Assembly (NCBI RefSeq): GCF_026153515.1
Contig: NZ_CP110644.1
Location: forward strand, 4,901,501-4,965,500
Length of the DNA: 64,000 bases
Reading direction: 5' to 3'
Source: Pseudomonas sp. KU26590
GTDB taxonomy: Bacteria > Pseudomonadota > Gammaproteobacteria > Pseudomonadales > Pseudomonadaceae
Under the pieces are notes generated by a model. That model did no database searches, was not told the origin of the DNA, and saw nothing but the letters and a program-made list of their open reading frames with translations. The first letter of the stretch is position 1. Each line of letters begins with the position of its first letter. This document shows positions 15,002 to 24,547 of the stretch, piece after piece. A program made the position numbers and the translations under genes.

Positions 15002-16099
15002 ATGACGGCTCAGGTACTACCTGCCGAATACGCGGGCCAGCAATCGGCCTGCGACAGCATTCTGTCCGACGTACGCAATCACATTGGTCATCTCACCCTC
15101 AACCGTCCCCAGGGCCTTAACGCCATCGACCTGCACATGGTCCGCCAGCTGCAGTTTCAGCTGGACGCCTGGGCGAAGGATGACAACGTTTACGCCGTGG
15201 TCCTGCGTGGCTCCGGCGAGAAGGCCTTCTGCGCCGGCGGCGACATCCGCTCGCTCTACGACAGCTTCAAGACCGGTCGAACCGAGCACCTGGATTTCTT
15301 CGTCGAAGAATACGCGCTGGACCTCACCCTTCATCATTACCGCAAACCCGTCATCGTCCTGATGGACGGCTTCGTGCTGGGCGGCGGCATGGGCCTGGCC
15401 CAGGGCGCGGACCTGCGCGTGGTCACTGAACGCAGCCGTCTGGCGATGCCGGAAGTGGCAATCGGTTATTTCCCTGATGTGGGCGGCAGCTACTTTCTGC
15501 CTCGCGTGCCCGGCGAGCTGGGGATTTACCTGGGCGTCACCGGCGTGCAGATCCAGGCCGCCGACGCCCTGTATTGCGGGCTGGCGAACTGGTATCTCGA
15601 CAGCCAACGCCTCGATGAGCTCGACCTGCAGCTGGATAACCTGAAGTGGAGCCTGACCCCGCTCAAGGATGTGCAGGGCGCGCTGGCAAAACTTGGTGTG
15701 CAGCAACTGCCCGCTCCGCCGCTGGAGAAACTACGTCCGGCCATTGATCATTTTTTCGCCCTGCCGGACGTGCGGAGCATCATCGAACAATTGCTGGAAG
15801 TGAGCGTCTACGACACCCATGCCTGGGCCCTCGAGACCGCGCACCTGATGCAGACCCGTTCACCGCTGGCGATGGCGGTCACCCTGGAGCTGCTGCGCCG
15901 CGGCCGGCATATGCCGCTGGAGCATTGTTTTGCGCTGGAGCTGCATCTGGACCGCCAGTGGTTTGAACGCGGTGACCTGATCGAAGGCGTTCGCGCCTTG
16001 GTCGTCGACAAAGACAAGAAACCGCAATGGAGCCCTTCCCGCGTGCAGGCCCTGGATGCCGAGCACGTGGCAAGCTTCTTCAGCGGTCATGAGGTGTGA
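15002..16099 (+). CDS. 3-hydroxyisobutyryl-CoA hydrolase (enoyl-CoA hydratase family)
   Basis: A 365-residue crotonase-fold protein starting at MTAQVLPAEY (15002), six bases after AGGGAG. The frame opens at 14969 but lacks such a site there. HIGHLTLNRPQGLNAID and KAFCAGGDIRSLYDS form the CoA and oxyanion region. GGGMGLAQGADLRVV and LAMPEVAIGYFPDVGGSYF carry the glutamate and aspartate typical of 3-hydroxyisobutyryl-CoA hydrolase rather than hydratase. The C-terminal extension (about residues 230-365) is the ECH_2 domain. The enzyme releases 3-hydroxyisobutyrate in valine breakdown. It is followed three bases later by an acyl-CoA dehydrogenase, consistent with a valine-degradation operon. Confidence 0.85.
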   Translation: MTAQVLPAEYAGQQSACDSILSDVRNHIGHLTLNRPQGLNAIDLHMVRQLQFQLDAWAKDDNVYAVVLRGSGEKAFCAGGDIRSLYDSFKTGRTEHLDFFVEEYALDLTLHHYRKPVIVLMDGFVLGGGMGLAQGADLRVVTERSRLAMPEVAIGYFPDVGGSYFLPRVPGELGIYLGVTGVQIQAADALYCGLANWYLDSQRLDELDLQLDNLKWSLTPLKDVQGALAKLGVQQLPAPPLEKLRPAIDHFFALPDVRSIIEQLLEVSVYDTHAWALETAHLMQTRSPLAMAVTLELLRRGRHMPLEHCFALELHLDRQWFERGDLIEGVRALVVDKDKKPQWSPSRVQALDAEHVASFFSGHEV

Positions 16100-16102
16100 C
16101 CT

Positions 16103-17254
16103 ATGCAAGATCTTGAACTGACCGAAGAACAGGTGATGATCCGCGACATGGCGCGGGAGTTCGCACGCAATGAAATCGCCCCCCACGCCCAGGCCTGGGA
16201 AAAAGCCGGCTGGATCGACGACGCGCTGGTGACCAAGATGGGCGAGTTGGGCCTGCTCGGCATGATCGTCCCCGAGGAATGGGGCGGCAGTTACATCGAT
16301 TACATCGCCTACGCGCTGGCAGTCGAAGAAATCTCCGCCGCCGACGGCGCCGCCGGCACGCTGATGAGCGTGCACAGTTCAGTGGGCTGCGGGCCGGTCC
16401 TCAACTATGGCAGCGACGCGCAGAAACACCAGTGGCTGGAAAAACTCGCCACCGGCCAGGCCATCGGCTGCTTCTGCCTGACCGAACCCCAGGCAGGCTC
16501 CGAAGCCCACAACCTGCGCACCCGTGCGCAATTGCAAGACGGCGAATGGGTGCTCAACGGCGCCAAGCAGTTCGTCAGCAACGGCAAGCGCGCGCAATTG
16601 GCGATCGTGTTTGCGGTGACCGACCCGGAGCTGGGCAAGCGCGGCCTGTCAGCGTTTCTGGTGCCCACCGACAACCCCGGCTACAGGGTTGATCGCCTGG
16701 AACACAAGATGGGCATCCGCGCCTCCGACACCTGCGCGGTGACCCTGAGCGATTGCCGGATTCCAGCCGAGAACCTGTTGGGTGAGCGCGGAAAGGGGCT
16801 TTCGATTGCCCTGTCCAACCTGGAGGGCGGCCGTATCGGCATCGCCGCTCAGGCCCTGGGCATCGCGCGGGCAGCATTCGAGGCAGCGCTGGGTTACGCC
16901 CGTGAGCGCGTGCAGTTCGACAAGCCGATCATCGAGCACCAGAGCATCGCCAATCTGCTGGCCGACATGCACACCCGCATCAACGCCACACGCCTACTGG
17001 TCTTGCACGCCGCGCGCCTGAGAACGGCCGGCAAGCCTTGCCTGTCGGAAGCGTCCCAGGCCAAGCTGTTCGCTTCGGAAATGGCCGAATGGGTCTGCTC
17101 CAAAGCGGTACAGATCCACGGCGGCTACGGCTACCTGGAAGATTACCCGGTGGAACGGTATTACCGGGACGCGCGGATCACACAGATCTACGAAGGCTCC
17201 AGTGAAATCCAGCGCCTGCTGATCGCCCGCGAACTGCGGCATTACGCGCTGTAA
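16103..17254 (+). CDS. acyl-CoA dehydrogenase, probably isobutyryl-CoA dehydrogenase
   Basis: A 383-residue flavoprotein with the full acyl-CoA dehydrogenase layout. An N-terminal helical domain ([19 protein letters not shown]) is followed by the middle beta-domain signature [18 protein letters not shown] and then by the C-terminal domain with [37 protein letters not shown] carries the catalytic glutamate region. A GAGGT sequence lies just before the ATG. Because it directly follows 3-hydroxyisobutyryl-CoA hydrolase, I infer that it oxidises isobutyryl-CoA to methacrylyl-CoA in valine catabolism. A short/branched-chain enzyme with another preferred substrate cannot be excluded from sequence alone. 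Confidence 0.85.
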   Translation: MQDLELTEEQVMIRDMAREFARNEIAPHAQAWEKAGWIDDALVTKMGELGLLGMIVPEEWGGSYIDYIAYALAVEEISAADGAAGTLMSVHSSVGCGPVLNYGSDAQKHQWLEKLATGQAIGCFCLTEPQAGSEAHNLRTRAQLQDGEWVLNGAKQFVSNGKRAQLAIVFAVTDPELGKRGLSAFLVPTDNPGYRVDRLEHKMGIRASDTCAVTLSDCRIPAENLLGERGKGLSIALSNLEGGRIGIAAQALGIARAAFEAALGYARERVQFDKPIIEHQSIANLLADMHTRINATRLLVLHAARLRTAGKPCLSEASQAKLFASEMAEWVCSKAVQIHGGYGYLEDYPVERYYRDARITQIYEGSSEIQRLLIARELRHYAL

Positions 17255-17265
17255 GCGTAAACGAG

Positions 17266-17297
17266 GCAGCGCTAGCCTTGCCAAGGCTCAGCGCTGC
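17266..17297. terminator. bidirectional hairpin between convergent genes
   Basis: GCAGCGCT (17266-17273) pairs with AGCGCTGC (17290-17297), with an inner CCTTG/CAAGG stem. It sits in the 48 bases between the convergent acyl-CoA dehydrogenase and toxin-like genes. T-runs are poor on both sides. Confidence 0.5.
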
Positions 17298-17302
17298 TTC
17301 AC

Positions 17303-20300
17303 TTAATCGCCCGGCACGACAAAGTTCTGCCGGCCCAGGCGCAGAATCAGCAAGGTCACCGAGTCAGCGTTCTTCATCAGCACCCGACTTCGTTTCTTCG
17401 CATCGTGGAGAAACTCATCCCGCGCCTCGTCCAGCGTCATGGATTTGGTGAGGCTAAGGACAGCGGAACATGCTTCGCCGTCTTGTGAGTCCAGATCCGA
17501 CCATTCACCGTCTTTCATGTGCAGGAACAGGTCGTCCCTTTCGCTGAAATGTGACAGGCCCTCACGTTGCAGACGCTCAAGATCGGACCTGAACTTGATC
17601 GCGTTGGCGCTGTTGGCCAGCAGCAGGTCCGGAAACGGCGCGCTGGTTTCCAGGTAGGCGATGTCGTGGGTGCGCAGTACCAGATGGGACAGCTCGTGTA
17701 TGAGCACTGCCGCACGGTAGTGCGCAGGCATGTCAAAGCCTTGTGGCTCAGCCGATAACCTGTACGGCGGCAACTGAAAAAACCGCTCGGTCAGAAACAG
17801 GCGTTTCCTGGGGTCCGACTTGATGATGAAGGCCAGCGTACTCTCATGACCGGGACGGGTGGATCCGACGACGTAACGCGGCGATGAGTAGGGCGACAGC
17901 GAGGCGTCCATCACTTCATCGAACAGCAACTTGACCGCGCGCTCGGTCTCGATCAACAGATCCTCACCGGGTGGGTTCACCCCGAAAAAGTCCCCCACGA
18001 TCTCGAGCACGCGAGGGTCCGGCGGCGTTCCCGGCGAATGCACGTTGAGGTTGTCCAGGCAATTTTCCAGGTAACGCTTGGCCTGAAGATGCGCCTGACC
18101 AATGGCCAGCGCTCTTTCCCGATACAACGTGCGGATTTCCGGCATCCCCGTGGCCTCGATGATCAAGGCGTCTTCGGCACTTCGCTGCGCACCCTGAGCG
18201 CGCATTCGGGTCAACACCCCGCCTCCGCCTTTCAAGCCAATATCCAGTTGCCAGCGCTGACGACCATCAAGCCGCACGAGCGGGCCGGGCGTTCCGTCCT
18301 CGCCCACAATCATCCACTGCCCGTCTTCGCCTCGGCGCTGGATCTGGTAAACAGTGCCCCCGACCGCCGCGTAAAGTGTGTGGGTCTTGCTGTCGCGGTA
18401 GAGGCTGAGCAAGTCATCTCGCTTGAGGTCATTCAATGAAACGTTCCTGGCTTCCAGGGCTCGCAGTCGCTTCAATTGGTCGGCAGTCAGTTTCACGCCC
18501 GCCCACTGGAATGTTACGGGCGGCAACGCCTCGCCTGCCGCCAGCTCGCCTTCTATCAGGTCATCCTTGTCAGCCTGTTCCCTGGCCGTGACCATCACAC
18601 CCAGCGCGGCGGAAAACTCGGAAATCGCCTCGCCCCAGCGGCGGCCCGAGGCTGACGCTGCCGACGCTTGCAACAGGCTATGGCTCTGCCAAAGGGCCGC
18701 CATCGTGGCCAGCTTGCCGGGCATCACGCTTAACACCTGTTCAAGGCCCAGCATGCCGAGAAACTTCAGTGATGCCTGATCGGCCTGCGCGGTGGTTACG
18801 GTGTTCGCCACGCCAAGGTCGACCAGCAGATTCACTGTGTCGGTCAGCAGAAACTGCAGCGCGTTGCCCTTATCCTCAGCCAGCGACACGGTCACCGGCC
18901 CCGGCGTGTGAGTGGGCACGTCACCGAAGCTCTCGGCAGCGAACGGCAAGTGTGGCTCAATGAAACCACCGTGCTCGTAGCGCTTGCGCACCTCTGGGTC
19001 CAGCCGCTCCAGCAGCATCCGCTGCAAGGCCTCGTCCGTGCGGACATCAGCCAGCAGTGCCGCCAGGTCAGGGTATTCACGGAAGACGAAAGCCGGGTGA
19101 ATGATCGCGTGCAGGATCACCGGCCCTCGGTCGGCCCCGCGTGGACAGATCAGATACGCGCCTTTGACGGCATCGGGGGGCATGCCTTCGTCGGCGACCA
19201 ATCGCAGAGGGCTGATGATCACAGGGGTCTCGCCCACGGGCTCCCGTGCAATGCCGTCCGGCATCTCCATCACCCGTGAGATAAACGCGTACGCCTCGGC
19301 GCTCAGGCGCCCTTCGAGCTTTTGCTGCATCGCCACCGCCTGCATCATCGGCGGCAGTTGTTCGGCGTAGAGTCGGGAACGCCTTGGCCAGTCGGGATTC
19401 GCAGGATTGAGGGCCTGACGCAGGATCACCATGAAACTACCGCCGATGTCCAGATCCCGGGTCATGCTGCGCAGGTAACTGGCGGTCAGCAGACCGACCG
19501 CATCCGGATGTTCGACGGAGGACACGGTCAGGACGCCGTCCTGAATGTCGACAAAGCGGTTGACCGCGTAATCCGTCAGCGATTCGCTGTTTGACAAGGT
19601 CGCAGCGGGGATGCCCGACGGTATCTGGCCCACCCCGGGAAATCCCGGGACGTAGCGACGCAGGGTTACCGTGATATGGTCCGGGTCCCATTGCTTGTCG
19701 GGGAAGTCCTTGGCGAACTGCTCGATCAACCGGTCCCGCGAGTAGTCCTTAAGGCTCGGAATGTCGAACAGGAAACTCTCATGGCCACTGCTGACCACGT
19801 AATACCGACGCCAGATCTCGTTGTAGGTTTTCATGTCGGCCACTGACGCCGATTTCAGCCATGGCGGCAACAACTCCTCGAACAGCGTGATGTCGATGCG
19901 CACGGACATGTTGTCGAGCGTGCGGATCAATTGCTCGTCGACTTCGGTCGATCGGGCCAATTCGATAAACAGCTGGGCCTCGAAGCGACAGCGCGCAGCG
20001 CGTGCACACAGCTGCTGAAGGTTCTGCAGTTGTCGATCCAGGACCGATTGCTGCAGGGCTCTGATTGCGTGCCCGTCCACTCGTTGCATGTGCACGCGCA
20101 TCGGTTTGGCGGGGCTGCGCGCCAAGTGATTGCGCAGCAGTAACTGATCACGCTCGCTGAGCAGACTGAGCAAGCGTTCAGCCCGTGGTCCCCTGAGCGC
20201 GCTCAGCAGGCGTTCACTCAGCACCTGGACCGACGCGAAATGTTGCCAGCCACGCGGGCCGACCCACACCATCGCGCCCGCCGACGGGTTGGCTGGCTGC

Positions 20301-22582
20301 ACCAGCACGAGCGCGTCGCTGATCGCTGCGCCGGGCGCGTCGTCACACACGATCGCCAGGGTAAACACTTCGGTGACAGTGGCGCTGCCACCTGATCTCT
20401 GGGAGCGGACGGGCGAGTCGAGCACCTGACTGACCATGGCTACGGACGCAGCGCTCAGCGCCGCCTTTCGTTGCATCAATGCCAAGTCCAGGCGCAAAAC
20501 ATCCTCGCGTAAGCTCAAGGCCGTCGCGACCGGCTGAAGCTGGCGGTTTCCGAGGCGCGCTTTGCCGATTTGTGATTGCCGGAAATGCTCGACGTAGCGG
20601 GCAGCAAACTCCGTGGCCGCTCGCTCAATCAGAAAATTCACCAGTTCCATGTCAACGTTCGCCGCAGGACTTTCTGGCGGCACTATGATCTGGGCAGTGT
20701 GTGCAAGAGGGCTGCGGCGGTGACCGCTCACGCGTTCGAGCAGCAATGACACCAGGTCGCTGGAGAAGACTCGCAGGGATTCACTGACCGCTACCGAGTT
20801 CATTTCCACATCCGATGCATCGGGCGCCGATGACGCCAACCAACGCAATCGCACATCTCGCGCCAACAGCTGCGTGGGTGAAGCCACGCAGATATACGCC
20901 TGAAGGGCCGTTTCGGCGTAGCTCACCAGTGCGTTATCCAACTCGCGCAAATGCTCGGCACCTGCGTCGGAGACCTGGGTTTGCTCCAGCCATGACGGCG
21001 GGAGCTGTTGGGCAAGGGGCGCGCTGGTACGGCCCCTGTCATAAGGGAAGAGGACGGTCTCGTCGGGGCCGCTGACGGAGTCGACCAGAACCAGGTCATC
21101 CGTTTCACTCTGCTCCCACGTTCGGCCGAAATTCAGCGGCACGTTCGACGTCCATCGCCCTGCGCTGAAATGCTGCTGCCGCGGGTCGATCAACCGACGC
21201 ACGTCCAGCGAATCGTCGAACATGGCCGACATCTGCTCGGCCTGTGTTTTCAAGCGGCAGACGTGCTGCAGATTACGAAGCTGCATCGTGAAGATTGACT
21301 CCACCCGCTCGGCGACCAACGGCTCGGCGATGTCCTCAAGCAACAGCTCGAACCCGTCAGCCCGCAGGAGAAGTGACTGATCCGCCAGATCCAGTCCGGC
21401 GCTCAAGATATCGCTGCCTTCAGGGGTTGAGCAGAACGCCGTTAGCGCCGGGAGGTTCTCGAACGGTTTGAGCTCGTGATCCGGCGAGAACCAGAAGAGC
21501 GGCCCCGGCAGGGTCGGTCCGACGTCCAGAACGAAGGTGCCGGCCAGGGTTTTTCGTGTGCCATCCGCCCATTGCAGGACGATCCGCCTGCCGGGCAGAT
21601 CGGTGTCGAGTGCACTGCAAGCCCCTCGACGCAAAGACCTCAGCGCCTGGTATTGCAGCGCAGAAAGTGTGCCGTCCTGAACCCTGCTGTACAGCTCGTT
21701 TGACAGGCTGGTCCTGTAGCTTTCGATGGCGATCTCGCAGAATGGGCGACCGTGCGACGGGTCGTTCCAGAATCGCTCCAGCCATTGCGCATAGTGCACG
21801 GGGAGCTGCGTGATAGCGTCCCTCAGCGCTTTGGCCACCTGGACAGCATCCTGCTCGTTGACCCGCCCGCCTTGTGCATCCAGGAACTGCCGGCTTACGT
21901 CCGGGAGCTGGCGGAAGCCGCAAAAGTCTTCGAACACGGTTTGCGCAAGGGTTTGCGTGATCAACACGCGTTCCTCGTCGGCGCCGGAAGCGGGCTGCAC
22001 GATGCGCATCAGGTGGGTGGCCGGATCAACGTGCAGCGGCGGCGACAACCGGCTCAACTGCAGCGCCAGCGTGTCACACAACACGGCGAACAGCGTCGGC
22101 GTAAGTCTGAAACGCGCCGTGAGCTGCCGAACAGAGGCGGCCTGAAACTCAACGATTGCCCGCATCTGGGCCGAGAACGCATCACCGTCGATCTTTTCGT
22201 ATTCAATACCCGTCGTTGCATCGCCGCCCGCAAATCGCGCGAACAGCGCCGTCAGCAACGATTGACGATCACCGAACACGGCGAGACCGTCAGCGAGCGT
22301 GAACAGGTAAATCCTCGCGTCAGCGGTCCGGGAATGGCTTAACAACAACGCCGCCGAGACCTCAAGCGATGTGGGCAAATCGTCGTTGAGAACCAGACGA
22401 TCTACCCGCACCGGGTCAGGATCGGCGACTGCGCCCTGCCCGGGAGGCGACAGCGTCAGCTTGCTGAGCCACGCCAGCTCTTCAGGCTGAAGACGCCCCG
22501 CGTCGGTCGCGCGATCAAGTTCATGGATGAAGCGCTGCCTGAGGGACGCGCTTTGGAAATAGAGGGGAGTAACCGTGGACAT
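17303..22582 (-). CDS. giant dermonecrotic-toxin-domain (DUF6543-like) protein with C-terminal aspzincin-like metallopeptidase motif
   Basis: A 1759-residue protein; AAGGAG lies five bases before the ATG. It has no obvious signal peptide or membrane anchor. Similar short segments recur where a hydrophobic strand is followed by an F-x-n-L-x-L helix: IYLFTLADGLAVF (residues 91-103), LFWFSPDHELKPFENL (about 360-375), MVWVGPRGWQHFASVQVL (about 770-787) and HPAFVFREYPDLAALLADV (about 1162-1180). They resemble the modules of Pseudomonas dermonecrotic-toxin-like proteins. Near the C-terminus, VLIHELSHLVLRTHDIAY contains HExxH (His1629, Glu1630, His1633) and Asp1640 in T-x-D spacing, as in aspzincin (M35-like) zinc endopeptidases, though the usual Gly of GTxD is Arg. 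I infer a secreted or delivered effector whose last 200 residues are the toxic peptidase. No secretion or immunity gene is adjacent. Confidence 0.7.
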   Translation of the reverse strand: MSTVTPLYFQSASLRQRFIHELDRATDAGRLQPEELAWLSKLTLSPPGQGAVADPDPVRVDRLVLNDDLPTSLEVSAALLLSHSRTADARIYLFTLADGLAVFGDRQSLLTALFARFAGGDATTGIEYEKIDGDAFSAQMRAIVEFQAASVRQLTARFRLTPTLFAVLCDTLALQLSRLSPPLHVDPATHLMRIVQPASGADEERVLITQTLAQTVFEDFCGFRQLPDVSRQFLDAQGGRVNEQDAVQVAKALRDAITQLPVHYAQWLERFWNDPSHGRPFCEIAIESYRTSLSNELYSRVQDGTLSALQYQALRSLRRGACSALDTDLPGRRIVLQWADGTRKTLAGTFVLDVGPTLPGPLFWFSPDHELKPFENLPALTAFCSTPEGSDILSAGLDLADQSLLLRADGFELLLEDIAEPLVAERVESIFTMQLRNLQHVCRLKTQAEQMSAMFDDSLDVRRLIDPRQQHFSAGRWTSNVPLNFGRTWEQSETDDLVLVDSVSGPDETVLFPYDRGRTSAPLAQQLPPSWLEQTQVSDAGAEHLRELDNALVSYAETALQAYICVASPTQLLARDVRLRWLASSAPDASDVEMNSVAVSESLRVFSSDLVSLLLERVSGHRRSPLAHTAQIIVPPESPAANVDMELVNFLIERAATEFAARYVEHFRQSQIGKARLGNRQLQPVATALSLREDVLRLDLALMQRKAALSAASVAMVSQVLDSPVRSQRSGGSATVTEVFTLAIVCDDAPGAAISDALVLVQPANPSAGAMVWVGPRGWQHFASVQVLSERLLSALRGPRAERLLSLLSERDQLLLRNHLARSPAKPMRVHMQRVDGHAIRALQQSVLDRQLQNLQQLCARAARCRFEAQLFIELARSTEVDEQLIRTLDNMSVRIDITLFEELLPPWLKSASVADMKTYNEIWRRYYVVSSGHESFLFDIPSLKDYSRDRLIEQFAKDFPDKQWDPDHITVTLRRYVPGFPGVGQIPSGIPAATLSNSESLTDYAVNRFVDIQDGVLTVSSVEHPDAVGLLTASYLRSMTRDLDIGGSFMVILRQALNPANPDWPRRSRLYAEQLPPMMQAVAMQQKLEGRLSAEAYAFISRVMEMPDGIAREPVGETPVIISPLRLVADEGMPPDAVKGAYLICPRGADRGPVILHAIIHPAFVFREYPDLAALLADVRTDEALQRMLLERLDPEVRKRYEHGGFIEPHLPFAAESFGDVPTHTPGPVTVSLAEDKGNALQFLLTDTVNLLVDLGVANTVTTAQADQASLKFLGMLGLEQVLSVMPGKLATMAALWQSHSLLQASAASASGRRWGEAISEFSAALGVMVTAREQADKDDLIEGELAAGEALPPVTFQWAGVKLTADQLKRLRALEARNVSLNDLKRDDLLSLYRDSKTHTLYAAVGGTVYQIQRRGEDGQWMIVGEDGTPGPLVRLDGRQRWQLDIGLKGGGGVLTRMRAQGAQRSAEDALIIEATGMPEIRTLYRERALAIGQAHLQAKRYLENCLDNLNVHSPGTPPDPRVLEIVGDFFGVNPPGEDLLIETERAVKLLFDEVMDASLSPYSSPRYVVGSTRPGHESTLAFIIKSDPRKRLFLTERFFQLPPYRLSAEPQGFDMPAHYRAAVLIHELSHLVLRTHDIAYLETSAPFPDLLLANSANAIKFRSDLERLQREGLSHFSERDDLFLHMKDGEWSDLDSQDGEACSAVLSLTKSMTLDEARDEFLHDAKKRSRVLMKNADSVTLLILRLGRQNFVVPGD

Positions 22583-22756
22583 TGCCGCTCCTTGAGCAAA
22601 ACGCCCACGCCCGGCGGTCAGCCGGGCATGGGCAGGAAAGCAAGAAGCGTAGGGAATAACCGTGGGGCATCTGCGTTACATAATGCTGTACACGGGCACT
22701 GAAATTCAGGATTGACTGGCGAAGACGCGGCGAATCGGCGTCGCCCACACTCCCCC

Positions 22757-23320
22757 TTAAACCTTCAGCGTGCGCTCAACATGGCCGGCGAAGGCATCAA
22801 TGATGTTCTGAAGGAATGGACGGGTTTTCTCGTTCAACTTGCCGTGTTCGTCAAAGAAGGTGCCCGCGTTGCCCAGGTACGCTTCCGGTTGCTGCATGCA
22901 CAGCACGTCGAGGAACACGAAGCACTGGCGCAGATGCTGATTGGCGCCAAAACCACCGATCGCCCCTGGCGACGCACTGACCACTGCCGCCGGCTTCGCA
23001 CTGCCCCAGGCGCTTTTACCGTAGGGGCGCGAGCCGACGTCGATGGCGTTTTTCAGTGCGCCCGGCACCGAGCGATTGTATTCCGGGGTGACGAAGAGAA
23101 AGCCGTCTGCGCCCTGCAAGGCTTCACGGAATGCGGTGTAAGCGGCAGGCGGCGAATCATGGTCGATGTCTTCGTTGTACAACGGCAGGTCGCCGATTTC
23201 GACAATGCTCAGCTTCAGGCTGGACGGCGCCAGTTCGGCCAGTGCATGGGCGACTTTGCGGTTGATTGAATCTTTCCTCAAGCTGCCGACGATGACTGCA
23301 ATCGAATGAACCTGGCTCAT
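22757..23320 (-). CDS. NAD(P)H-dependent FMN reductase, ChrR/YieF-like
   Basis: A 187-residue flavodoxin-fold protein. I take the ATG at 23320 (MSQVHSIAVIVGSLRKDS), which has AAGG eight bases upstream, instead of 23350. The FMN phosphate loop is GSLRKDSINRK near the N-terminus. TPEYNRSVPGALKNAID near residue 80 binds the isoalloxazine ring, and SPGAIGGFGANQHLRQ is the signature of the ChrR/YieF quinone and chromate reductase group. Members reduce quinones by two electrons and protect against oxidative stress; chromate reduction is a side activity. It stands alone between the toxin-like gene and a small divergent gene. Confidence 0.85.
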   Translation of the reverse strand: MSQVHSIAVIVGSLRKDSINRKVAHALAELAPSSLKLSIVEIGDLPLYNEDIDHDSPPAAYTAFREALQGADGFLFVTPEYNRSVPGALKNAIDVGSRPYGKSAWGSAKPAAVVSASPGAIGGFGANQHLRQCFVFLDVLCMQQPEAYLGNAGTFFDEHGKLNEKTRPFLQNIIDAFAGHVERTLKV

Positions 23321-23649
23321 GAAACGGACCTTCTGCTGTGGAGGGAACAACAGTTATAGATGAAACATGCACGAGATTCTGTGTTGTTTTTCCGTTGCTA
23401 ATCATCGAAGCGTTCGATGCTGTAGCGGGGGCTTAACGCCGCCTGCGCCACGCGGGCAGTGCTACCGTCGGTCGCGACTATTTTTCCAGCTCGCGAAAAC
23501 TACCCCGGAAAACGGCGGTCTGACTGCCTTAGGCGAATAAGGTCCTCATCTAAATTGGGGGATTACCTTACAAGCGGACACGGTTTATTCACTCGCAGTG
23601 TTAGGATGCGAGCGAAAACGAGCAGTTATTTCCAGAGGTTACAAAGCAA
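23321..23649. other. intergenic region between divergent genes
   Basis: A 329-base gap. I see no RNA gene or repeat here. Promoters for the flavin reductase (minus) and the small gene (plus) must lie within it, but no -35/-10 pair is strong enough to name. Confidence 0.35.
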
Positions 23650-23862
23650 ATGGCTTCAGTTCTAGTTGGGCAATTTCATGCGAGGGATGCGGAGGGACGC
23701 GTGTACTCGGTGCATGAATTCCGTGAATCACAGCCCGATGAGGCTGGTGGCAAGGAGCCCGTTTCGACTTATCGCCTGGCCATTGGCGACCGCGTCAAGC
23801 ACTTGAGCGGAGAGGAATTCGAGTTGATTCAAAGCAAGGTCGTACTGACAAGAGAGCGCTAA
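23650..23862 (+). CDS. small conserved hypothetical protein, 70 residues
   Basis: A 70-residue soluble, charged protein that begins MASVLVGQFHARDAEGRVYS and ends in QSKVVLTRER. The middle LAIGDRVKHLSGEEFEL looks like a small beta-rich fold. An AGAGG sequence lies eleven bases before the ATG, and codon use fits the neighbours, so I treat it as a real gene. I do not recognise a named family. It is monocistronic and followed by a stem structure. Confidence 0.65.
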   Translation: MASVLVGQFHARDAEGRVYSVHEFRESQPDEAGGKEPVSTYRLAIGDRVKHLSGEEFELIQSKVVLTRER

Positions 23863-23869
23863 AGCGCTG

Positions 23870-23941
23870 CTGCAAGCCCGGCTCTTTCCAAACAGGCCGC
23901 TCACATTGTGCGGCCGCGACTCAGGCCCTACGGGCTTGCAG
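23870..23941. terminator. long-range inverted repeat between convergent genes
   Basis: CTGCAAGCCCG (23870-23880) is perfectly complementary to CGGGCTTGCAG (23931-23941), with an inner GCGGCCGC palindrome. It fills the space between the small gene and the convergent acetyltransferase and may end both transcripts. Confidence 0.45.
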
Positions 23942-23943
23942 CT

Positions 23944-24513
23944 TCAATCGACGACCGGCGCGTCGAACAGCAGATACCAGAAAATCGCCGCCTCCTGCGT
24001 CAACGGTTCTATTGCGCGATAGCGCAGATGATCCACCCCGCCGACCACAAATCCGTAGCGCTCATATAACCGGCACGCCTCCAGATTATTGTTCTGGGTC
24101 TCCAGGGTGATGCCCGGCAGACCGCGCTTGCGACTCCAGAACTGCGCCACGTCCAGCAGCTTTTGCGCCACGCCGTTACGCCGCGCTCCGGTGTCCACCG
24201 CCAGTTCGTCGATGTGGGCGAAACCGTTCCAGTGCTCGCTGACCACCACATGCCCGACCGGCTGCTCATCGAGCCAGGCCACCAGCACGGTGCTGTCGGC
24301 GGCATCTCGATAATTGCAGAACTCTTCGGAATCAATGCCGTAGTTTTTCAGGTAGGGCTCGACCGCATCGACGTGCCAGTGCGCCACAGGCTCGCCGATC
24401 TGCACCTGCGCATAGCCTGTGACCGTGAAGGTGAATTCGCTGTTGAGGATGTAATCTTCGAAGCATTCGTCAGCAACACGAATGCTGAAAGTCGGGCTGG
24501 ACGTGTTCACCAT
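23944..24513 (-). CDS. GNAT acetyltransferase, streptothricin acetyltransferase-like
   Basis: A 189-residue GNAT protein. The core is VGHVVVSEHWNGFAHIDELA, followed by the acetyl-CoA pyrophosphate loop VDTGARRNGVAQKLLD and then GITLETQNNNLEACRLYERY with the Asn-rich motif B. This run closely follows the pattern of SatA-type streptothricin acetyltransferases, which inactivate the antibiotic by acetylating its beta-lysine. Many chromosomal members of this subfamily have no proven drug, so I give no gene symbol. It is a single gene next to a REP cluster. Confidence 0.75.
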   Translation of the reverse strand: MVNTSSPTFSIRVADECFEDYILNSEFTFTVTGYAQVQIGEPVAHWHVDAVEPYLKNYGIDSEEFCNYRDAADSTVLVAWLDEQPVGHVVVSEHWNGFAHIDELAVDTGARRNGVAQKLLDVAQFWSRKRGLPGITLETQNNNLEACRLYERYGFVVGGVDHLRYRAIEPLTQEAAIFWYLLFDAPVVD

Positions 24514-24547
24514 GGGCCTCTCTCATCAAACAACCGCCGATGCATAG

